Positions 6,620 to 13,421 of a stretch of DNA of 21,544 nt are shown here, in pieces. The DNA comes from a virus. Made by a program: the position numbers and the translations under genes. Under the pieces are notes generated by a model. It saw nothing but the letters and a program-made list of their open reading frames with translations. It ran no database searches and was not told the DNA's origin. The stretch is taken from positions 1-21,544 of IMG/VR virus record IMGVR_UViG_3300020171_000141; one strand, given 5' to 3'. Position 1 is the first letter of the stretch; each line of letters opens with the position of its first letter.

Positions 6620-7756
6620 ATGGCTGAGTTATTGAAACTGATGGAAAGCTGGGAGGGTTTTATCACCCTCTCAGAAGTAAAGAGACCCGAAGGTTATGAG
6701 AAACGCCTGAGGGAGACCATTGACCTGCTTACCAACGCCCGGGGCTTCGCACCTCACAAGCATGAGTTTATGCTCCGTGAGGCACTGACTACGTCGGACT
6801 TTCCCCATCTGTTTGGCGACGTGCTGGACAGGCAGGTACTGGCGAGCTATAAAGCGGTTGACCCGGTGTGGAAGGCGTTCACTAAGGCGGGCACAGTGCC
6901 GAGAATCTACCCCCAGATAGGCGGCTATCGCTTCGCCATGACGGGCGGAGACCAGCACCTTGAGGAAGTGCCAGAGAAGGGCGAATACCACGCCTCTGAA
7001 AGAGATGAAACCCGCTATCCTGTATATGTCAGGAAATATGGGCGACAGTTCGACATCTCCTGGGAGGCCATGATAAACGATGACATCGGTGCACTTCAGG
7101 ATACACCCACACGTTTCGCCCGTGCTGCCGTAAGGACTGAACACAGATTAGTGACCGGCGTTTACATGGGAGATTGTCTTGCTGGCACTGGTTTGTATAC
7201 TGCTGCTCAAGGCAACGTGGGTGCGCTTTCCTTGACCATTGCCAACCTGGAAAACACCTGTGAGGCAATGGCAGCCTTCACCGATGCCAACGGCGAGCCG
7301 ATAATGAATAGGGCTAAATACCTCGTTGTTGGCCCAGGACTTGAGTTCACCGCTCGCCAAATTCTGACCTCAGCAACCAAGATGTGGTTAACAGGTACGG
7401 CACAGGCTGCCCTTGCGCCTTCTGCAGCACTTCCGATGACTAATGTCATCCCCCAGTACGGATTGCAGCTTATCGTTGACCCGTACATACCTATATTCGC
7501 AGGAGGTAGCAATCTCAGTTGGTTCTTATTTGCTGACCCGGCGGACATTGCAGCTCTGGAGTGCGATTACCTAGTCGGCCATGAAAGGCCAGAGATTTGC
7601 ATGAAGGCCAGCGATAAGGTCAACATCGGCGGCGGTCCGATAGGGCCAATGGAGGGCGACTTCGCTACCGACAACGTTTTCTACCGCGTGAGGGATGTGT
7701 TTGGCTGCAACCGGCTCGACTGGAGAGCCACCTATGGGCAACTTAGTGCCGTGTAG
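6620..7756 (+). CDS. Major capsid protein (HK97 fold)
   Basis: ATG 6620 follows AGGAGGTAAAACCAA. The product has 378 residues, a usual size for an HK97-fold capsid protein. Supporting landmarks are the E-loop-like stretch YRFAMTGGDQHLEEVPE, then KYGRQFDISWEAMINDDIGA, which resembles the spine region of Mu gpT-type capsid proteins, and later domain segments (YLVVGPGLEFTARQIL, PQYGLQLIVDPYIP). The start (MAELLKLMESWEGF) may be a short delta-like segment; the protease encoded at 3093-4784 could trim it. Placement after protease/scaffold and decoration genes and before the connector genes is the classical order. It is followed by a strong hairpin at 7775-7808. Confidence 0.9.
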   Translation: MAELLKLMESWEGFITLSEVKRPEGYEKRLRETIDLLTNARGFAPHKHEFMLREALTTSDFPHLFGDVLDRQVLASYKAVDPVWKAFTKAGTVPRIYPQIGGYRFAMTGGDQHLEEVPEKGEYHASERDETRYPVYVRKYGRQFDISWEAMINDDIGALQDTPTRFARAAVRTEHRLVTGVYMGDCLAGTGLYTAAQGNVGALSLTIANLENTCEAMAAFTDANGEPIMNRAKYLVVGPGLEFTARQILTSATKMWLTGTAQAALAPSAALPMTNVIPQYGLQLIVDPYIPIFAGGSNLSWFLFADPADIAALECDYLVGHERPEICMKASDKVNIGGGPIGPMEGDFATDNVFYRVRDVFGCNRLDWRATYGQLSAV

Positions 7757-7774
7757 GACAATCTGATAGCTGAG

Positions 7775-7808
7775 GGGTGGGAGAGCTTACCCCTTTCCTC
7801 TCCCACCC
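7775..7808 (+). other. Strong hairpin after the capsid gene
   Basis: GGGTGGGAGAG (7775-7785) and CTCTCCCACCC (7798-7808) form a perfect, GC-rich 11-bp stem with a 12-base loop in the 68-base gap after the capsid gene. No T tract follows, so it is not a standard terminator. It may stabilise the abundant capsid mRNA or act as a partial attenuator. Confidence 0.6.
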
Positions 7809-7824
7809 GTAGGCTGGAGTAAAT

Positions 7825-8139
7825 ATGAGTGATATTGACCAAGTCCGGCTCTTGATAGCGGATACGACAGTGCCGTATCACTATACCGATGCGCAGATTC
7901 AGGCGTTCTTGACTCTGGGTGGTTCGGTATTGATGGCAGCCGCTTATGCTCTCAAAGCGTGGGCGGCGGCACTCTCAGGGGCAATAGACAGCGAGAAGAT
8001 AGGGGATTACGCCTATACGAAGAAACAAGTAACCAACATGCTGTCCCTGGCGGCTAACTATGAGGAGCAGGCGGCCTCACAGCCAGCGTTTGAGATAAGC
8101 CAAATGGATTTGCTTGGCACAGGAGATATTGACGCATGA
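7825..8139 (+). CDS. Head-tail connector protein (HK97 gp6-like)
   Basis: ATG 7825 follows CTGGAGTAAAT. The 104-residue helical product starts with DIDQVRLLIADTTVPYHYTD, then AQIQAFLTLGGSVLMAAAYA and a LSLAANYEEQA helix, matching the pattern of short phage connector proteins (Phage_Gp6 type) that form a ring under the portal. Its stop overlaps the next ATG (ATGA 8136-8139). Gene order (capsid, connector, stopper, gp10-like, tail terminator) supports the call. Confidence 0.78.
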   Translation: MSDIDQVRLLIADTTVPYHYTDAQIQAFLTLGGSVLMAAAYALKAWAAALSGAIDSEKIGDYAYTKKQVTNMLSLAANYEEQAASQPAFEISQMDLLGTGDIDA

Positions 8140-8462
8140 CATACGCATCTCTCCTGATTAACACATGCACAACACAGCGATTTGCAGCGGGGGCTGCCGA
8201 TGCCTATGGAACGCCTGTCAAGACGTGGAATAATTATCTGGTGGATGAACCATGCCGATGGTCAACGCCTACAAATAGAGAGGTGAAAATTGGCGCTGAG
8301 GTGGTATTGGCAGACCTGGTACTATTTCTTGGGGAGGTGGATATAACGGAACAGGACAGGGTGACAATCGGGACGGTGCTCTATGAGATTCTATCGGTTA
8401 TTCCGAGGCAGGATAGTGTGACCGGACATCACAGGGAAGTTCTTCTGAGGACTGTAAAGTGA
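8136..8462 (+). CDS. Head closure / stopper protein
   Basis: The start overlaps the previous stop as ATGA. The product has 108 residues, rich in beta strands, with the pattern expected for stopper proteins of the SPP1 gp16 / HK97 gp7 type: TQRFAAGAADAYGTPVKTW near the start, a middle ADLVLFLGEVDITEQDRVTI, and a final strand pair VLYEILSVIPRQDSVTGHHR. These proteins close the connector and provide the docking surface for the tail. The stop overlaps the next start (GTGA). The identification rests on pattern, length and position. Confidence 0.72.
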   Translation: MTYASLLINTCTTQRFAAGAADAYGTPVKTWNNYLVDEPCRWSTPTNREVKIGAEVVLADLVLFLGEVDITEQDRVTIGTVLYEILSVIPRQDSVTGHHREVLLRTVK

Positions 8463-8815
8463 AAATAGAAGCATCTGTCACCTTGACGCTCTATGACAAA
8501 GAGGTTAAAGAGGCTGTCCAGAATGCAGCTAAACTTGCCATGCGGGATACGGTAGTAGCGATAGGTAATGATGCCATTCGGGATAGCCCCAAAAAGACGG
8601 GCAACAATATGAGGTCAATAAAATACGAGACGGGACCGGGTGGTGAGATTGCAACAAAAGCCTTAGAAGGGGCTGTCTACAGCACTTCAGGCTATGGTGG
8701 CTATCTGGAGGTAGGCACCTCCCGTATGCCTGCAAGAAGTTACTTCCGTCCTGCCTTAGACCGCAATTTTACACAAGAAAAGTTCGGCCAGAAGATTAAG
8801 GAACACTTGAAATGA
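8459..8815 (+). CDS. HK97 gp10-like head-tail joining protein
   Basis: GTG 8459 overlaps the previous stop (GTGA). The 118-residue product has the two hallmarks of the HK97 gp10 family: SPKKTGNNMRSI at about 43-54 and GYGGYLEVGTSRMPARSYFR at about 78-97, close to the consensus Y...E.GT..MPA.PF.RPAL. The family acts in head-tail joining or tail completion. The stop overlaps the following ATG (ATGA at 8812), so translation of this block is tightly linked. Confidence 0.88.
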   Translation: MKIEASVTLTLYDKEVKEAVQNAAKLAMRDTVVAIGNDAIRDSPKKTGNNMRSIKYETGPGGEIATKALEGAVYSTSGYGGYLEVGTSRMPARSYFRPALDRNFTQEKFGQKIKEHLK

Positions 8816-9222
8816 TAGATACCAATGCCATTCTCAGGACTTATCTGGCCTCCGGCGGCGGGGCAACGGCAGCGCTTGTGGCACTGGTGGGCACTCGTAT
8901 TTACTGCCCCAGGCTGCCAGAGAATTGCATATGGCCTGCAGGTCAAGGCGCACTAGGGTTTTTCACCCGTGGGGGCACGGTCAATCCCCATATTCCCGAC
9001 TTGCCTTCCCCCAGTGTCCAATTTGACTGCTGGGCATCCACTCCGATAGTGGCTAGGCAGGTCTATAGAGCTTTGTATGATGCTTTTCAAATACAAGAGG
9101 TGGCTGTAGGAGCAAACAGGATTGCATGCGCTATTGAGGAGGTGCAAGGACAGGATTTAGAAGATGCGGACATACCGAAATACTTTAGAGTAATAGCCTT
9201 TTTCCAAATCACACTAAGCTAA
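8812..9222 (+). CDS. Tail terminator / tail completion protein (DUF3168-like)
   Basis: ATG 8812 overlaps the previous stop. The product has 136 residues. It starts with a helix (DTNAILRTYLAS), followed by VGTRIYCPRLPE, then PSVQFDCWASTPIVARQVYR, EEVQGQDLEDADIPKYFRVI and FFQITLS. This order of helix, strand, the 'qfd.ws......a' helix and a final strand matches tail terminator proteins that cap the tail end facing the head. Position after the gp10-like gene supports it. The exact family is uncertain. Confidence 0.72.
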   Translation: MIDTNAILRTYLASGGGATAALVALVGTRIYCPRLPENCIWPAGQGALGFFTRGGTVNPHIPDLPSPSVQFDCWASTPIVARQVYRALYDAFQIQEVAVGANRIACAIEEVQGQDLEDADIPKYFRVIAFFQITLS

Positions 9223-9232
9223 GGAGGCAATT

Positions 9233-9613
9233 ATGGCATGGCAACTGTTGACAGTAATTGAGGCAACAAAGGCGGGACCGGCAGCATTGCTGGATTTGGT
9301 AACAGCAGCAGTGTCATGGGACAATGTTACCTATGCGGACGGGGTTGAATTTGCTAATGATGGAAAAACGGTTTTGATTGTTAGCAATGTAGACGCTGTC
9401 AAGACCTCAACGCAAACTTTCCAAGCCGTCCTAGATGAAGATGGACGAACTGAGACTCTTGCTCCAGTGGTAGCTGCACTAAAAACTGGTCTTATGGGGC
9501 CGTTTCTACCTACACTCTGGAATACGAGTGATGGCAGAATTAGATTTATTCCAAGTCAGGCAGCCGAAGTCGATATCAAATTCGTGGCCGTAAGAGTAGA
9601 TAAACCGAGTTAA
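9233..9613 (+). CDS. Small beta-rich virion protein (tandem copy 1)
   Basis: ATG 9233 follows AGGAGGCAATT. The 126-residue product shares clear landmarks with the product of the next gene: FANDGKTVLIV, DGRTETLAPV, GPFLPTLWNTSDGRIRF and a final VAVRV. The layout recalls a widespread family of small phage proteins with an immunoglobulin-like sandwich (NDG+T, GPF...N) found near tail or capsid genes and thought to decorate virions. No enzymatic residues are visible. The two genes are 11 bases apart and both have strong ribosome sites, which implies high output. Confidence 0.68.
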   Translation: MAWQLLTVIEATKAGPAALLDLVTAAVSWDNVTYADGVEFANDGKTVLIVSNVDAVKTSTQTFQAVLDEDGRTETLAPVVAALKTGLMGPFLPTLWNTSDGRIRFIPSQAAEVDIKFVAVRVDKPS

Positions 9614-9624
9614 GGAGGTAAATT

Positions 9625-9987
9625 ATGGCTGACCAGGTTATGACGGTAGTAAATGCAGTCAAAACGGGTATCCTGGACGTTGCTGGTAATGCTGCTGCAA
9701 AGGCCGGAACCGCCGCAGGTGCAGACCAGTTCCTTATGCCGAATGATGGCAAGACAGTTTTGGCGGTTGTAGGAGGTGCTGCCCCGGCTGCTCTCACGTT
9801 CACGGCGGTTGCAAATAAATATGGCAGAACTGAAACGCTTGTAGTAACGCCAGGAACCAATAAAACATCAATCATCGGGCCCTTCAAGCCTCACCTATGG
9901 AACAATTCCGCTGGTCAGGTCGAGTTTGACCCGGCAGGTGGTGGGCAGGCTGATGACTTTTATCTGGCAGTTAGAGTATCGCAATAG
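9625..9987 (+). CDS. Small beta-rich virion protein (tandem copy 2)
   Basis: ATG 9625 follows AAGGAGGTAAATT. The 120-residue product is a diverged paralogue of the preceding one: MPNDGKTVLAVV, YGRTETLVVTP, IIGPFKPHLWNNSAGQVEF and LAVRVSQ line up in order. An Ala/Gly-rich N-terminal loop (AGNAAAKAGTAAGAD) differs from copy 1. Likely a structural, possibly decorating, protein. It precedes the tail tube gene by 11 bases. Which part of the virion it sits on cannot be told from the sequence. Confidence 0.68.
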   Translation: MADQVMTVVNAVKTGILDVAGNAAAKAGTAAGADQFLMPNDGKTVLAVVGGAAPAALTFTAVANKYGRTETLVVTPGTNKTSIIGPFKPHLWNNSAGQVEFDPAGGGQADDFYLAVRVSQ

Positions 9988-9998
9988 GAGGATAAAAC

Positions 9999-10502
9999 AT
10001 GGCGACAGTTGTAGCAAATGTTCTTGTGGGGACAGGCACGCTCTTTTATCACACCACACCAGGCACGGCCCCGGCTAGTGTCACAACCGAGTTTGGCTAT
10101 ACCGAAGATGGCGTGACCCTTGAGTATAGTGCTGATATTTCCGATATCGAAGTCGAGGAGGAAACGTTTCCCATCAACCGGGCAATCACCAAAGAGACAT
10201 TTCAGGTGACCTGTAACCTGGCAGAGAATCTTCTAGCCAATCTTGAGAATGCAATGGCCGGTGCTCTGACAGGTGGCGCTGGGATTGTAGACCTCGGTGC
10301 TGGTGCAATCAGGGATATGGCGCTCAGATTCTATGGTGTCTCCCCGGCTGGGTTACACCGCACGGTTTATATCCCTTATGCTCACCCAGTTGGCACAGTG
10401 GGCATGGCCTACAAAAAGGGGAGCAAGACAATCATCCCGGTGGCTTTCAAAGCCTATCAGGGTGTGTCCGGTGCCGATGTGGTCGTAATTACCGATGCCT
10501 AA
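9999..10502 (+). CDS. Major tail tube protein
   Basis: ATG 9999 follows AGGAGGATAAAAC. The 167-residue product is rich in beta strands and has the features of siphovirus tail tube proteins: an N-terminal strand (VLVGTGTLFYHTTPGTAP), FGYTEDGVTLEYSADISDIE followed by VEEETFPINRAITKETFQVT, and a C-terminal strand pair (YIPYAHPVGTVGMAYKKG, IIPVAFKAYQ). The segment 'v.ve....pi....t.e...v...l.E' is typical of tube proteins. It lies directly before the tail assembly chaperones and the tape measure, the expected place. No sheath gene is near, so the tail is probably non-contractile. Confidence 0.85.
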   Translation: MATVVANVLVGTGTLFYHTTPGTAPASVTTEFGYTEDGVTLEYSADISDIEVEEETFPINRAITKETFQVTCNLAENLLANLENAMAGALTGGAGIVDLGAGAIRDMALRFYGVSPAGLHRTVYIPYAHPVGTVGMAYKKGSKTIIPVAFKAYQGVSGADVVVITDA

Positions 10503-10523
10503 ACGAGAAAGGTAGACAATGAG

Positions 10524-10907
10524 ATGAGAACTGAGGAACAGAAGATAACCCAGGAGCCGCTTGTGCTTATCTTGGGTGGCAAGGAATATGAGGCGAAGCC
10601 CCTGGTGATAAGAGACTCGCGGGTATGGCGGCATAAACTGGCTACTATGCTGGGGATGCTGCCCCAGTATGTTAACATCACAACGGATACGCCGGACAAA
10701 TTTGAGGGTGCGCTAAATGCCCTGCTGCAAGCCATGCCTGACCAGGTGCTAGACCTGGTGTTTCTCTATGCCAAAGCCCTGGATAGGGAGACAATAGAAG
10801 GGGAGGCCACAGAAGCTGAAATAGCCAAAGCCTTTGAGCAGATATTGGAGGTGGCCTTCCCTTTGGCACGAAGCATGGCGGGGGCAATGAAAAGGCTGTC
10901 ACGATAG
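10524..10907 (+). CDS. Tail assembly chaperone (gpG-like)
   Basis: ATG 10524 lies 17 bases downstream of AAAGGTAG, a rather distant ribosome site. The 127-residue product has an N-terminal strand pair (PLVLILGGKEYEAKPLVI) and then helices, as in tail assembly chaperones that coat the tape measure while the tail forms. It sits between the tail tube and tape measure genes, where lambda has gene G. The frame ends at TAG 10905-10907 while a -1 frame stays open for another 230 bases, so this is the short product of a probable frameshift pair. Confidence 0.78.
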   Translation: MRTEEQKITQEPLVLILGGKEYEAKPLVIRDSRVWRHKLATMLGMLPQYVNITTDTPDKFEGALNALLQAMPDQVLDLVFLYAKALDRETIEGEATEAEIAKAFEQILEVAFPLARSMAGAMKRLSR

Positions 10908-11143
10908 GCGAAGCTTTTGAGTTTCTGTTAGTCGAGTGGCACCTGCCCCCAGACCACATTGTAAATAATTGGAGTGACGAATTATTTAACTTGATGGTGG
11001 AAAAACTTGTAGAACGCAAGGAGCGGGAGGTGGAGGCAATCAAGGAAGCAAGGTCGGAATCTCCAAGCCCACCTAACAACATGGTTCCTGACCTAGTGTT
11101 ATTTCGCAAAGCTGGCATAAAGGTGAACAAGATTGGCAATTAA
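10524..11143 (+). CDS. Tail assembly chaperone, frameshifted long product (gpGT-like)
   Basis: The -1 frame relative to the preceding ORF is open from 10838 to TAA 11141-11143 and has no convincing start of its own. It encodes a sensible protein stretch (GEAFEFLLVEWHLPPDHIVN, then a charged helix VEKLVERKEREVEAIKEA). In most long-tailed phages the gene between tube and tape measure is read this way, giving G and GT proteins in a fixed ratio. Here the direction is -1, as in lambda. Candidate slip sites are C CCT TTG at 10859-10865 and the five G at 10880-10884. The join would add about 80 residues. The 3' end overlaps the tape measure start. Confidence 0.7.
10859..10884 (+). other. Candidate -1 ribosomal slippery region
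   Basis: The heptamer C CCT TTG (10859-10865) fits X XXY YYZ in the zero frame. The run of five G at 10880-10884 (GCG GGG GCA) would also let a glycine tRNA slip back one base. Both lie upstream of the zero-frame stop at 10905 and inside the open -1 frame that begins at 10838. Which one is used cannot be decided from the sequence. Confidence 0.5.
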
Positions 11144-13421
11144 AATCGGTGATGCTTTACTCAAGCTCGGAGTAGATTCTACCGAGCTTGATGCTGGCAT
11201 GAAGAAGGCCACTGATAATATCAAGGCGCAGATGAAGGTCGCTGGCACTGCCATGACGGCCTTCGGTGCTGCTACTATGGCCGCTCTAGGACTAGCTACC
11301 AAATCAGCCATAGAGCAGGAAGTCGGGATACAGCGCCTTGCTAATACCCTCAAAAATGTCGGCGTGAACTATGCCGATGTGCGGGCGGAACTGGAAGCTA
11401 ACATAACTACCATGCAACGCAAAACCAACTACGCCGATGAGGAGCAGCGGGATGCGCTGAATCAACTAATCTCTATCACTGGAGAATATCAAGGTTCTCT
11501 GGAATTGCTACAACTTGCAACAGATATGGCAACCGCTAAACAGATGGATTTATCCTCGGCAGCTTTACTAGTAGGCAGAGCAGCCCTCGGTGACACACAA
11601 TTGCTCAAACGATATGGAATTATTGTGGCAGAGGGTGCTACGGCTACCCAAATCCTAGCTACTATGCAAGAGCGATTCGGGGGAGCGGCGGCGGCGGCGG
11701 TCAATCCGGTGACGCAACTGAAGAATCTAATGAGTGATTTTATGGAGGACATAGGCACTCTTGCGCTACCTATACTCCAGGGGCTTATTGATAGCCTAAA
11801 GAGCGTGATAGAAGATGTGCGGGCGTGGATAAAGGAAAATCCCGAGCTTGCCAGGCAGATTGTAATCCTTACGGCTGTGCTAGGGGGGATGGCTGCCGTA
11901 TTAGGCCCTATTCTCCTCATGCTACCAATGATTCTAACGGCTATGGCTGCAATCGGCGGTCCTATCGCGCTATTGATTGCCGGCATAAGTTTGCTCACGG
12001 CTGGCCTTGTTGCAATGGTGATAGAATCGAAAATTGCCGATACCACTATCACCAAAGGGGCACAAGACACCACTACCGCCCTGAAGGCTGAAAATAAGAA
12101 ACGCTTAAATGATAGGCTAGAATCCATAGATAAGGAACGTGTTGCACTCAAAAAAGCCCATGAAGAAGAAATCGCCCGAATCAAAGAAGAATATGGGATG
12201 GATGACCAGCAACGTCAGTCTAAGATGGCCTTTGCCAAGCAGACCTATGACTATTACAAAGGCGAGAATGACAAGAAAATTGATGATGCTAAAATCGCCC
12301 ATGACAAGCAGTTAGATTATATTTATGAACTCTATGGTGCCGATAGAGATGCAACCAAATCAATGGCGCAGTTAGCCAGGGATAGGACTTCAGCAGCGAC
12401 GGATTCTCTAAATGAGGAAATGCAGGCGACTAGAGCTGCTTACAATGAAAAAATAGATTTGCTAGATAAGGAATACAGGGCAAAAGTAAAAATTCTTGAT
12501 GCTGGCACTCAGAAAGTGATTGCTAAATACCAGGCTGAAATAGATGCCATTGACAAACGCACAAAGGCGGAAGACATAGCACTCCGTGAAATAGAATGGG
12601 CAAAGAGGACGACAGAACTAGAGACAGCCGTTGAGGAGGCCAAGGGCTATAAAGCGCATAAAGAGGCGCAGGAGAAATTAACAGAATTCCTAGCAGGTAT
12701 TATCCGTCAGAGATTGCTTGATACCAGGGCGGTGGAAAAGGAAGGGCTACAGGCAAAAATCACCACCACAAGAGAATCGGCAAATGCAGAAAAGGATTCC
12801 TTACAGGAGGCACTTGAAGCTACCAAACAAGCCGAGGCAGCCAAACGAAAAGTAGCAGAACAGGCAACTAAAGACAAGAAAACCGCTCTTGACCTGGCTT
12901 TGACTGAGGAACTTACACGTATCAAAACGCTCCAAGATGCTGATATTGACGCAGCGAATGCTGCGTGGACGGCTTTAGAGACTAGACTCACCAGTGAAAG
13001 TACAGCCCTTGATACCGCTCTGACAGACGATTTAGCCCGTATTGCTAGCGACCGTGATGCGTTTATAGAGGCTGAGAATGCCAAACTCGCCGCCACCTTA
13101 CGACGGTTGGCAGGTGAGCAGGCTACAATCTCTGAGACGGGCATAGTAACCACTCCCTCGCCTTATGTCTCACGGCTTTCCCCTAGGCTTGAGGAGTGGC
13201 AACATGGCGGCATGATAACCGAGCCGACACTGCTCTATGGTTTGAGGTCCAAGCAGCCTTATGCCATTGCTGGTGAGGCCGGGCCGGAACGTGTTGGTGG
13301 TGGTGGAATCAGCATAACCATTACAGGCAATGATTTTAATGTCCGCCGTGACTCAGATATAAACCAAATTGCTCAGGCACTTGTGGACAAAATCAGACTT
13401 AAAACGGGAGTTCGCATCTAG
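11133..13421 (+). CDS. Tail tape measure protein
   Basis: TTG 11133 is used as start because AAAGGTGA lies 8 bases before it. The 762-residue product begins as many tape measures do (KIGDALLKLGVDSTELDAGM). It has a short hydrophobic helix at about 34-55, a long hydrophobic block at about 238-299 with several potential membrane segments, a charged coiled coil at about 315-645, and a C-terminal YAIAGEAGPERVGGGG, matching the GEAGPE motif found near the ends of many tape measures. At about 0.15 nm per residue the tail would be near 115 nm. It would fill the tail tube and help DNA enter the cell. No lytic domain is visible. Confidence 0.9.
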   Translation: MAIKIGDALLKLGVDSTELDAGMKKATDNIKAQMKVAGTAMTAFGAATMAALGLATKSAIEQEVGIQRLANTLKNVGVNYADVRAELEANITTMQRKTNYADEEQRDALNQLISITGEYQGSLELLQLATDMATAKQMDLSSAALLVGRAALGDTQLLKRYGIIVAEGATATQILATMQERFGGAAAAAVNPVTQLKNLMSDFMEDIGTLALPILQGLIDSLKSVIEDVRAWIKENPELARQIVILTAVLGGMAAVLGPILLMLPMILTAMAAIGGPIALLIAGISLLTAGLVAMVIESKIADTTITKGAQDTTTALKAENKKRLNDRLESIDKERVALKKAHEEEIARIKEEYGMDDQQRQSKMAFAKQTYDYYKGENDKKIDDAKIAHDKQLDYIYELYGADRDATKSMAQLARDRTSAATDSLNEEMQATRAAYNEKIDLLDKEYRAKVKILDAGTQKVIAKYQAEIDAIDKRTKAEDIALREIEWAKRTTELETAVEEAKGYKAHKEAQEKLTEFLAGIIRQRLLDTRAVEKEGLQAKITTTRESANAEKDSLQEALEATKQAEAAKRKVAEQATKDKKTALDLALTEELTRIKTLQDADIDAANAAWTALETRLTSESTALDTALTDDLARIASDRDAFIEAENAKLAATLRRLAGEQATISETGIVTTPSPYVSRLSPRLEEWQHGGMITEPTLLYGLRSKQPYAIAGEAGPERVGGGGISITITGNDFNVRRDSDINQIAQALVDKIRLKTGVRI
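12882..13088 (+). repeat. Internal repeat of 120 bases in the tape measure gene
   Basis: Two segments starting at 12882 and 13002 encode TALDLALTEELTRI and TALDTALTDDLARI, each followed by a DA.I.A.NA pattern. The offset is exactly 120 bases (40 residues), suggesting a diverged tandem duplication in the coiled coil. Confidence 0.5.

Noticed and set aside
11489-12184. Minus-strand ORF of 231 codons within the tape measure gene
   Set aside because: It is antisense to a hydrophobic, repetitive region of the tape measure and has no features of its own.
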